This document shows positions 1-5,056 of a DNA stretch of 5,056 bases, piece by piece. Origin of the DNA: Candidatus Bathyarchaeota archaeon (GTDB taxonomy: Archaea > Thermoproteota > Bathyarchaeia > RBG-16-48-13 > JAGMEO01); contig JAUVYS010000109.1 of the NCBI GenBank assembly GCA_030602965.1, forward strand, positions 1-5,056, read 5' to 3'. Positions within the stretch are counted from its first letter, which is position 1. Each line of letters starts with the position of its first letter. The notes under the pieces were generated by a model. That model was not told the DNA's origin and did no database searches. It saw nothing but the letters and a program-made list of their open reading frames with translations. The position numbers were made by a program, and so were the translations under genes.

Positions 1-444
1 CTAAGAACCTTTTCAAAAGCCTTTGGCTTGGCAGGATTGAGGATTGGGTTCACTATCTCAAGCAGGGAAATTGCAGAGTACATGAGAAGGGTTCAGCATC
101 CTTATAACGTAAACATCTTCGCACAGAAAGTTGCTAAAGAAGCTTTAAGGTCTTGGGACTATTATGCCCAGAGAATAGAAGAAATGAAGAAAGAAAGAGA
201 TAAGCTGTTCAAAAAACTCTTGGAAATGAAGGGAGTAAAGCCGTATCCTTCAGAAGCCAACTTCATCTTAACAAAGTTCGAGAGCATCAACTCAAGAACT
301 GTCTACGAAAAGCTGGTTGACAAGGGGATCTTCGTGAAAGATCTAGGTAACCAGCCTCTTTGTGAGAACTGTCTCCGAATCGGGGTGGGAAACCCACAGA
401 TGAACGATAGACTAGTGGGCACTCTTAATTCAATTGTGAGGTAA
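1..444 (+). CDS. hisC: Histidinol-phosphate aminotransferase, C-terminal part (5' end outside window)
   Basis: HisC is a fold-type I PLP enzyme that moves an amino group from glutamate to imidazole acetol phosphate, giving histidinol phosphate in the cytoplasm. The frame is open from base 1, so 147 residues are visible, roughly the last 40% of a family that usually has about 350-370. The visible part opens at the family signature RTFSKAFGLAGLRIGF: the lysine at bases 16-18 is the expected PLP Schiff-base residue, and the arginine at 40-42 is the usual PLP-phosphate contact. Further on are EANFILTKF and, near the end, CLRIGVGNPQMNDRL; the arginine at 376-378 fits the conserved substrate-carboxylate ligand. 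The TTG at base 28 lies inside the signature and is not a start. The stop is TAA at 442-444. hisB follows after 71 bases on the same strand, which supports the histidine role over other class I/II aminotransferases. Confidence 0.93.
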   Translation, partial: LRTFSKAFGLAGLRIGFTISSREIAEYMRRVQHPYNVNIFAQKVAKEALRSWDYYAQRIEEMKKERDKLFKKLLEMKGVKPYPSEANFILTKFESINSRTVYEKLVDKGIFVKDLGNQPLCENCLRIGVGNPQMNDRLVGTLNSIVR

Positions 445-482
445 TCGATGTGCTAAGGGTTACCATAGATTTAGAACCGTAA

Positions 483-490
483 TTTAGATA
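483..490 (+). promoter_or_regulatory. Weak candidate archaeal TATA box before hisB
   Basis: The octamer TTTAGATA lies in the longest gap of the his cluster (71 bases). Its centre is about 29 bases before the hisB ATG. Archaeal TATA boxes usually sit about 26 bases before the transcription start, so a start here would give an almost leaderless hisB message. This is inference from position and composition only. The sequence is AT-rich enough for chance matches, and hisB may simply be co-transcribed with hisC. Confidence 0.2.
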
Positions 491-515
491 AGAAACATTA
501 AGGACGATGTGAAGA

Positions 516-1094
516 ATGCGTAAAGCAGAAGAAATCAGAGAGACCAAGGAAACCAAAGTAAAAATAGAAATAGAACTAGATGGGACAGGTCAATGTAAAA
601 CTTCGACTAAATATGAGTTTTTCAATCACATGTTACGCACAATTTCCAAACACTCATTGTTCGACTTGAAGGTGGAAGCCACTGGAGATCTTAGACACCA
701 TGTGATTGAAGACGTTGCTTTGACCATGGGTCAAGCTTTGAAAAAGATCTTGGGCGACAAGAAGGGTGTTAGACGTTTTGGCTATGCTTACGCTCCTATG
801 GACGACGCATTGGCTCGTGCTGTAGTTGATTTTGGAGGTAGAGATTACACAGTAATATCGTTGAACACTAGAGCTAAGAAGATTGAGGATACGCCCATCG
901 AAGATTTAATTCATTTCTTTGAGGCTCTGGCTCAAACTGCAATGATAAACATCCATTTACAAGTACTTTATGGAGAGAACAACCACCACAAGATTGAAGC
1001 TGTTTTCAAAGCTTTTGCTTTAGCTATGAGAGAAGCTGTCAGTTTTGATCCAAAGAGGAAAGGTGTACCTAGCGCAAAAGGAGTGCTCACCTAG
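516..1094 (+). CDS. hisB: Imidazoleglycerol-phosphate dehydratase
   Basis: HisB removes water from imidazoleglycerol phosphate to give imidazole acetol phosphate, the HisC substrate, using a di-manganese site in a 24-mer. The protein has 192 residues, normal for the monofunctional enzyme, with no histidinol-phosphatase domain. Metal-ligand motifs are visible: H38 in FFNHML, H61-H62 and E65 in HHVIED, H133 in IHFFEALA, and H157-H158 and E161 in NNHHKIEAVFKA. PMDDALARAVVD (94-105) is also typical. Spacings E65-H133 (68) and H133-H157 (24) match the plant enzyme as I recall it. However, H38-H61 is 23 rather than 26, because the usual GDxxxDDHH is shortened to GDLRHH. The ATG at 516 is well constrained: an in-frame TGA sits at 510-512, and AAGGA at 500-504 is a possible, rather distant ribosome site. 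hisA follows after 34 bases. Confidence 0.95.
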   Translation: MRKAEEIRETKETKVKIEIELDGTGQCKTSTKYEFFNHMLRTISKHSLFDLKVEATGDLRHHVIEDVALTMGQALKKILGDKKGVRRFGYAYAPMDDALARAVVDFGGRDYTVISLNTRAKKIEDTPIEDLIHFFEALAQTAMINIHLQVLYGENNHHKIEAVFKAFALAMREAVSFDPKRKGVPSAKGVLT

Positions 1095-1115
1095 TTAATA
1101 TTGTATTATTTTTTT

Positions 1116-1119
1116 GGAG
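1116..1119 (+). promoter_or_regulatory. Ribosome binding site of hisA
   Basis: GGAG ends nine bases before the GTG at 1129, a good Shine-Dalgarno spacing. It helps fix this non-ATG start. An in-frame TGA at 1123-1125 leaves only one codon (ATA) upstream, and the protein begins there with the family's expected IIPAVD segment. Confidence 0.65.
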
Positions 1120-1128
1120 TTCTGAATA

Positions 1129-1869
1129 GTGGAAATTATTCCTGCCGTTGACATAATGAAAGGTAAATGTGTTCGTCTGGTTAGAGGATCACCTGGAAAT
1201 GTCAATGTCTATTTTGATGATCCTATTGAAGCAGCAAAGATGTGGGAGGAACAAGGCGCCAAGACTTTACATGTTGTTGATCTAGATGCAGCTTTAGGCT
1301 TAGGAGATAATCTTTCGATGATTGAACGACTTCTGAAAGAAGTATCTATAGATATAGAGGTTGGTGGTGGAATAAGATCAATACAAAAAGCTGAAGAGCT
1401 TTACAGTTTAGGAACAGCTCGAATAGTTTTAGGAACACTTGTAGTTGAAAAGCCAGAGATACTTTTAGAGATTGCACAAAGAATAGACTCAGCTAAAATC
1501 GTAGTTGCCCTAGATTATTCTGGGGAAAACGTAGCAACACATGGCTGGAAGGAGATTACTGACCTGAACATATTTTCACTTGCCCCAAAGATGGTTAAGC
1601 TTGGAGCAGGTTGGATCTTATTTTCAGCTATTGAGCGGGATGGAATGATGGTTGGACCAGACTTGAAAAATATTGAAAAGATGGTAAAAACAGTTGATGT
1701 TCCTGTAATAGCAAGTGGCGGAGTTAGTAGCATTCAAGACATTGAAAATCTGGTCAAAACAGGCACGGAAGCTGTTGTAGTCGGAAAAGCGCTCTACGAA
1801 AAAGTTTTCACTCTTAAAGAAGTTCAAAAAGCTATTTCCAAGTATAAATCTAGAGATTTAAAAAATTAG
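1129..1869 (+). CDS. hisA: ProFAR isomerase (phosphoribosylformimino-AICAR-P isomerase)
   Basis: HisA is a (beta-alpha)8 barrel that converts ProFAR to PRFAR by Amadori rearrangement; PRFAR is then used by HisF-HisH. At 246 residues it has the normal family length. The two catalytic aspartates fit D8 (IIPAVDIMKG) and D129 (VVALDYSG). Phosphate-binding elements are EVGGGIRS (77-84) in the first half-barrel and ASGGVSS (195-201) with VVGKALYE (217-224) in the second. VVDLDAALG (49-57) and AIERDG (167-172) are also family features. Residue 173 is Met where HisA commonly has Thr (RDGT), a small departure. HisF is unlikely because its characteristic Cys-Leu-Asp opening is absent. The gene starts with GTG, has a good ribosome site, and lies 34 bases after hisB and 14 before hisIE, consistent with one transcript. 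Confident. Confidence 0.95.
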   Translation: MEIIPAVDIMKGKCVRLVRGSPGNVNVYFDDPIEAAKMWEEQGAKTLHVVDLDAALGLGDNLSMIERLLKEVSIDIEVGGGIRSIQKAEELYSLGTARIVLGTLVVEKPEILLEIAQRIDSAKIVVALDYSGENVATHGWKEITDLNIFSLAPKMVKLGAGWILFSAIERDGMMVGPDLKNIEKMVKTVDVPVIASGGVSSIQDIENLVKTGTEAVVVGKALYEKVFTLKEVQKAISKYKSRDLKN

Positions 1870-1883
1870 GGATTTGAAAAATA

Positions 1884-2537
1884 ATGAAAGCAGATTCTTT
1901 CAGAATCGAGAGTATTGTAAAGAAATTAGACTTTAATAAAATGGAAGGTTTGATACCAGCTATAGCTCAAGAGAAGAAAACCAAAGACATTCTCATGCTA
2001 GCCTACATGAACAAAGAAGCTTTCAAAAAGACACTGGAAACTGGTTTAATACACTATTGGAGTAGAAGCCGCAACAAACTCTGGAAAAAAGGGGAAGAGT
2101 CCGGAAACATACAACATGTTAAAGAAGGCTTTATTGACTGTGACGGAGACACCCTCCTTTTTAGAGTGGAACAGATAGGTAGCTGTTGTCATACTGGAGA
2201 ACACACATGCTTCTATGAAAAGATCGGTTTAGAAGAAAAACCAACTTTAACAACAAATTCTTCTATTCTTGAAGAAGTCTTCGATGTAATTTTAGACCGC
2301 CAAAAACATCCGAAGAAAAACTCTTACGTAGCTTCGCTTCTTGAAAAGGGTGAAGAACAAATTCTTAGAAAAGTCACAGAGGAAACAACAGAGTTAGTTC
2401 TTGCAACTAAAGAGGGCATAAAAGAGGAAATTATCCACGAATCAGCAGACATCCTCTTCCACATGCTAGTGCTTCTAGCTCATAAAGGAGTGGACGTCAG
2501 TGAGGTCTTCAAAGAGCTAAGAAAGAGGAGGAAATAA
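1884..2537 (+). CDS. hisIE: Bifunctional phosphoribosyl-AMP cyclohydrolase / phosphoribosyl-ATP pyrophosphatase
   Basis: This protein performs steps 2 and 3 of histidine synthesis: the HisE part hydrolyses PR-ATP to PR-AMP, and the HisI part opens the adenine ring to give ProFAR, the HisA substrate. Residues about 15-114 are HisI. They include WSRSRNKLWKKGEESGN (59-75), the metal site D85-C86-D87-G-D89, and CHTGEHTCFY with C102 and C109; the aspartates fit magnesium ligands, and C86, C102 and C109 fit the zinc cysteines. A linker of about 15 residues follows. Residues about 128-217 are HisE, of the all-helical MazG-like type, with EETTE (166-170) and ESADILFHMLVLL (186-198) supplying the acidic metal ligands. 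The total of 217 residues matches fused HisIE proteins. The start is ATG, 14 bases after hisA; upstream, only a weak GGGAT resembles a ribosome site. The stop TAA ends the his operon as seen here, facing a convergent gene. Confidence 0.95.
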   Translation: MKADSFRIESIVKKLDFNKMEGLIPAIAQEKKTKDILMLAYMNKEAFKKTLETGLIHYWSRSRNKLWKKGEESGNIQHVKEGFIDCDGDTLLFRVEQIGSCCHTGEHTCFYEKIGLEEKPTLTTNSSILEEVFDVILDRQKHPKKNSYVASLLEKGEEQILRKVTEETTELVLATKEGIKEEIIHESADILFHMLVLLAHKGVDVSEVFKELRKRRK

Positions 2538-2550
2538 CGCTTCAGAGATG

Positions 2551-2586
2551 TTTTTTGTCTAATTTCATGGATTTTCATGGTAAATT
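2551..2586 (+). terminator. Probable terminator region between convergent operons
   Basis: The 56-base gap between the hisIE stop and the rad50 stop on the other strand holds a T6 run at 2551-2556, 14 bases after the hisIE stop. It also holds an imperfect hairpin at 2561-2586: AATTTCATG pairs with CATG and AAATT, with a GT bulge at 2580-2581 and a six-base loop. Archaeal termination commonly depends on T tracts, so the T6 run could end the his transcript. The hairpin is AT-rich and weak, and its symmetry could serve either direction. The inner part can also be read as two near-identical tandem copies (AATTTCATGG, ATTTTCATGG). Inferred from position and sequence only. Confidence 0.4.
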
Positions 2587-2593
2587 CAGTTCT

Positions 2594-3502
2594 CTAGAAT
2601 TTTGTCTTGACAAATGATACTCCCTTTTCGTCTTTTTCAACTTCAATTATGTTTGATGCTTCTTCTTCACATATGTCATGATGCGTAACTAAGATAGTTT
2701 GAGCCAGTAACCTGGCTGTTTCTCCCAAATATTCAGCAATTTGCGGTATGTTCTTAGAGTCAACACCGTAAGTTGGCTCATCAAGAATAAGAAGGCTTCT
2801 GAAACGTAATGTTTCGAGGAGAGCTAGCCTCACAGCCAATGCTAAAATAGTTTGGTGTCCGCCTCCATCCCTCATTGCTGGAATATGCTCCACTAATCCC
2901 TTTGGATGAACGCTAACTACATAGGTTTCAGGATTTATCCTTATGGAATCATAGTCATGTTGATCTGTCATTCTCTCATAGTAGGAAAGCGCCCTAACCT
3001 CTATTTTTTTGAGCATATCACTTCTCCTGGTTTTAATAGCCGCCTCTAAGCGTTCAGTAAGTTGCCTCGCCAGTTCAGCTGCTTCAAGCCTCTGCTCCAA
3101 CTCAACCATTTCCTTCTTATCCTTCCTCAGATCCTCCTTTTTCTTGTTCTTTTCACTCGTTTTTTCTTCAATTTTTTTCTTTATGTTTTCATACTCTTTC
3201 TTTGCATCTTCTAACTTTTCAGGATCAAGAAGGAAGCGTTGAGCCACCTTAACCTTCAATTCCGGGTCTTCAACTTCAAAAGGCAGACCCAAAAATTTTA
3301 ATCCAGTTTCGATGAGCTTGTTGCACTCTTGAATTTTGTTCTCAATTTTTCCTCTTTTGGTCATTAAAGTTTGGAGTCTTTTCCTCAGATTCTTAAAGCC
3401 CTCTATTTTATTGGCGTATGTTCTGATGGTGTCTTCTAATTTTTGCAAGTTCTTGTTCTTCTCATTGTAAGCTTTTTTTAATAGTTCTTCATCGTGTTTC
3501 AC
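2594..3502 (-). CDS. rad50: Rad50-like ATPase, C-terminal half (returning coiled coil and Walker B lobe), cut off by an in-frame stop
   Basis: In Rad50 the C-terminal half folds back on the N-terminal half to complete the ABC-type ATPase head that works with Mre11 at DNA breaks. This 302-residue frame begins with a long charged, Lys/Glu-rich coiled coil (about 1-150), broken near residues 68-85 by a more apolar stretch. It then carries the C-lobe: QTILALAVRLALLETL (217-232), Walker B LLILDEPT with D241 and E242, a D-loop GVD (246-248), and the switch histidine in VTHHD (H274). Just before QTILALA, the ABC signature normally LSGGE reads DGGGH (212-216), so the serine and glutamate are missing. 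The GTG at 3502 is only the first usable start codon: it has no convincing ribosome site, and the same frame is open back to 3538, directly after the stop of the N-terminal half. It is therefore best read as the rest of one interrupted gene, though separate translation cannot be excluded. Stop TAG at 2594-2596. Confidence 0.8.
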   Translation of the reverse strand: MKHDEELLKKAYNEKNKNLQKLEDTIRTYANKIEGFKNLRKRLQTLMTKRGKIENKIQECNKLIETGLKFLGLPFEVEDPELKVKVAQRFLLDPEKLEDAKKEYENIKKKIEEKTSEKNKKKEDLRKDKKEMVELEQRLEAAELARQLTERLEAAIKTRRSDMLKKIEVRALSYYERMTDQHDYDSIRINPETYVVSVHPKGLVEHIPAMRDGGGHQTILALAVRLALLETLRFRSLLILDEPTYGVDSKNIPQIAEYLGETARLLAQTILVTHHDICEEEASNIIEVEKDEKGVSFVKTKF

Positions 3503-3538
3503 ATTTTGCAGATTCTTTTTCTTTTTTTCAAGTATTCC

Positions 3539-3541
3539 TTA
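3539..3541 (-). other. In-frame TAA interrupting rad50
   Basis: On the minus strand the reading is GAA ACC CTG TAA GGA ATA CTT GAA AAA. The TAA lies nine codons after the second zinc-hook cysteine. The downstream frame is the same as the upstream one, with 314 further sense codons before TAG at 2596-2594. One base change in the TAA (to CAA, AAA or GAA) would restore a continuous 664-codon Rad50. TAA also ends hisC and hisIE here, so general reassignment of the codon is unlikely. Confidence 0.9.
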
Positions 3542-4588
3542 CAGGGTTTCTTCGTTCAAGTCTTGGCCACAAGTAGGGCACGTGGTGATTCCTGCCTTTA
3601 GTAGTTCTTCATGTCTCTCTATCTCATCTTGAAGGTGCTGTGCTTTCCCCCTATGGGAACCCCATTCCGAGTTAAGCTTTTTGGTTTCTTCCTGTAAGAT
3701 ATCACGTTGTTCCCCGAGCTTCTCATATTTTTCTTGCGTTTTCTTTATGAGTTTTGGAATTTCATCCTGCGATTTTAATTCTGCTTCAGAAAGAGCATCT
3801 TGAAGATTCTTACTTTCTCTTCTAGACTCCTCTTCGAGCCCATCTCTCTTTTTTACATGTTCCAACAAGTTCGAAAGTTCTGGGGACTTGGCCTTATCTA
3901 TTTGTTCCTTCAGTTTTTGCAGTTTTCTCTGTCGATCTTTAACATCTTCCTCTAAATTTTCCAAGTTTTTCTGTAGTTGAGGAATGACCAGATTCTTGAG
4001 GGCGTCCAATTTGGTTTGAACATGTTTGCCTTCATGCTTTTCAAACACTCGTCTAACCTCATCCATTTGCTCCCTCAATTCTCTAACTACTGTGAGGCGC
4101 AGAATCAGATCCATGTCCTCTTTACGGGGTTGAAGGATATCCTGTAAAGCGCCTTGCCTCACATAAACAAGGTTGGTAAACTTCTTTAAGGATATGCTCA
4201 TGTACTCCGTAACTTTCCGTCGTAAATCCTCATCACTCTCCACTTCAACCTCTCTTCCATTTTTCAAAAGCGTAAGCTTTGTTGTCTTGTATCCTCCTTT
4301 CTTATCAAGGCACCCATTTCTAGAAATTTCAATCATTGCGGTACTCACCGGATTCTTAAATCTGATGTACACCACCATCTCACTTACACCTGGAAGCCTT
4401 GAAACCAGAAGCTTCTTATGGACTCCAGGGATCTGACCATAAAGGGCGAAGAGTAAAGCGTTTAGAAGCGTAGACTTGCCGGTGGAGTTCCTGCCCTTTA
4501 TCAGGTTTAATCCGTTGGTGAACTTTACCGTTCCCCTTTTATATCCCTCGAAATTTTTTAACCTCAATTCCTCTATTATGGCACTCAT
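3539..4588 (-). CDS. rad50: Rad50-like ATPase, N-terminal half (Walker A lobe, coiled coil, zinc hook)
   Basis: Rad50 is the SMC-like ATPase partner of Mre11; it binds, tethers and gates DNA ends during double-strand-break repair. Counting from the ATG at 4588, this frame has 349 residues. The N-lobe holds LRLKNFEGYKRG (8-19), Walker A GRNSTGKS (32-39), and a Q-loop glutamine at 145 in VYVRQGALQDIL. A coiled coil rich in Lys, Glu and Leu follows (about 165-335), ending in the zinc hook CPTC (C337, C340) that joins two Rad50 molecules through a shared zinc. The frame stops nine codons later. An upstream in-frame start at 4621 would add 11 residues, but the ATG at 4588 is preferred: it overlaps the stop of the upstream gene in ATGA, and the protein then begins with the family's usual short beta strand. 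The arm is shorter than in well-known archaeal Rad50 proteins. Alone it lacks Walker B and could not be a complete ATPase. Confidence 0.88.
   Translation of the reverse strand: MSAIIEELRLKNFEGYKRGTVKFTNGLNLIKGRNSTGKSTLLNALLFALYGQIPGVHKKLLVSRLPGVSEMVVYIRFKNPVSTAMIEISRNGCLDKKGGYKTTKLTLLKNGREVEVESDEDLRRKVTEYMSISLKKFTNLVYVRQGALQDILQPRKEDMDLILRLTVVRELREQMDEVRRVFEKHEGKHVQTKLDALKNLVIPQLQKNLENLEEDVKDRQRKLQKLKEQIDKAKSPELSNLLEHVKKRDGLEEESRRESKNLQDALSEAELKSQDEIPKLIKKTQEKYEKLGEQRDILQEETKKLNSEWGSHRGKAQHLQDEIERHEELLKAGITTCPTCGQDLNEETL
4585..4588 (-). other. ATGA stop/start overlap of mre11-like gene and rad50
   Basis: The minus strand reads AAATGAGTGCC: TGA (4587-4585) ends the upstream frame, and ATG (4588-4586) starts rad50. 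Such 4-base overlaps usually mean one transcript and coupled translation, which fits two subunits of one complex. Confidence 0.85.
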
Positions 4589-5056
4589 TTCTTCACTTTC
4601 TCTTTCAAGATGCGTGTCCACTTCCCTATGAAGGGTTGCCTATCTGATTCTGTGAGTAAACCTGTTCTCTGGCTCGCCTTCTCTTCTAAAGCCTGCTCTA
4701 CCTCCTCAGTGATCGGTATCGCTTCCTGTATTAAATCCCCCAAGGGTTTCATAGCTTCTTGGAGGAAAACGTCTTGTCCGCCTAGGGGTTTAAAGAATGT
4801 TTGTTTTGTGGATTCTACCCTGTTCTCCACTTGGACATGTAACAGGTTTCGATTGGTTTCCTTCACCTTTGTTGTTAGAGCAGCCAGCTCCATTTCAAGT
4901 CTGAATGGATCTTCCACACTTTTCCCCTTTAAAACGAGCCTGAGGAGGCCTTTCTTATCTGACGCGTTGAGTTCTAAAGCATAGGCGTTCAATTTGGCTT
5001 TGGCTTCACTCTTGAACCATTCCAAGGGCTTCACCGCGTCTTCTGATGAAACTTTA
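4585..5056 (-). CDS. mre11: Probable Mre11-like DNA repair nuclease, C-terminal part (5' end outside window)
   Basis: Mre11 is the manganese-dependent nuclease partner of Rad50. Here 156 residues are visible and the frame stays open to the right edge, so the GTG at 5034 (preceded in frame by KVSSEDA) need not be the start; the phosphoesterase domain with its metal ligands would lie beyond the window. The visible part has an alternating beta/alpha stretch (LLRLVLKGKSVEDPF, later NLLHVQVENRV) that resembles the Mre11/SbcD capping domain. It then becomes helical and charged up to a Lys-rich end (FIGKWTRILKEKVKK), where archaeal Mre11 carries its Rad50-binding helices. No motif here is diagnostic alone. 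The call rests mainly on the ATGA overlap with rad50 and the usual mre11-rad50 order. It could also be another Rad50-associated protein. Confidence 0.65.
   Translation of the reverse strand, partial: KVSSEDAVKPLEWFKSEAKAKLNAYALELNASDKKGLLRLVLKGKSVEDPFRLEMELAALTTKVKETNRNLLHVQVENRVESTKQTFFKPLGGQDVFLQEAMKPLGDLIQEAIPITEEVEQALEEKASQRTGLLTESDRQPFIGKWTRILKEKVKK

Noticed and set aside
1105..1115. T-rich run after hisB as a terminator
   Set aside because: It directly precedes the hisA ribosome site in a same-strand gap of 34 bases, so an AT-rich spacer within the operon is more likely.
1515..1827. Two minus-strand open frames of 72 and 67 codons inside hisA
   Set aside because: They lie wholly opposite hisA, which has all family motifs. 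They show no recognisable domain and no ribosome site of note.
3009..3242. Plus-strand 77-codon frame rich in Ser and Phe, resembling a membrane protein
   Set aside because: It is the antisense image of the Lys/Glu-rich rad50 coiled coil; such codons read as Phe/Ser/Leu on the other strand.
3539..3541. Genetic code reassignment of TAA as the cause of the rad50 split
   Set aside because: hisC and hisIE both end properly at TAA, and I know of no archaeal TAA reassignment.
4173..4984. Plus-strand frames of 87 and 124 codons opposite rad50 and the mre11-like gene
   Set aside because: Antisense shadows of frames supported by motifs and by the ATGA overlap; no domain recognised.
1..5056. CRISPR array, insertion sequence, tRNA, rRNA or attachment site
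   Set aside because: No regularly spaced repeats, terminal inverted repeats, transposase motifs or RNA gene signatures were seen; almost all bases are in identified genes.

Overview
The window looks like archaeal chromosome. The reasons are a Mre11/Rad50-type pair (zinc-hook ATPase behind a nuclease tail, joined by a 4-base ATGA overlap), short archaeal-style histidine genes, and a mix of ATG and GTG starts. The sequence is moderately AT-rich. A TACK-type archaeon such as a Bathyarchaeia relative is possible, but that is only a guess; nothing here fixes the lineage. Coding density is high, with no gene-free stretch over 100 bases.

Left half (about 1-2540, + strand): the end of a histidine biosynthesis operon, in the order hisC (3' end only), hisB, hisA, hisIE, with gaps of 71, 34 and 14 bases. 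HisIE (PRA-PP pyrophosphatase plus PRA-MP cyclohydrolase) catalyses steps 2-3, HisA step 4, HisB the dehydration of imidazoleglycerol phosphate, and HisC the following transamination. The remaining genes (hisG, hisD, hisH, hisF) are not in view and may lie upstream. The visible catalytic residues are all present. Two variations are notable: a three-residue contraction beside the first metal site of HisB, and the fusion of HisI to HisE.

Middle (2538-2593): a short gap between convergent units holding a T6 tract and an imperfect hairpin, probably transcription termination.

Right half (about 2594-5056, - strand): a DNA double-strand-break repair pair. The C-terminal part of a Mre11-like protein enters from beyond the right edge and overlaps the start of rad50. 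The rad50 frame is interrupted by one in-frame TAA nine codons after the zinc-hook second Cys. The frame then continues unbroken for 314 codons, through the returning coiled coil, Walker B and the switch histidine. The ABC signature motif, normally LSGGE, reads DGGGH. Even read through, the protein would have only 664 codons, short for an archaeal Rad50, with two arms of about equal length. The split and the altered signature together are the most interesting signals in the window: a sequencing error, a recent pseudogene, a two-polypeptide Rad50 or a divergent Rad50 paralogue are all possible.
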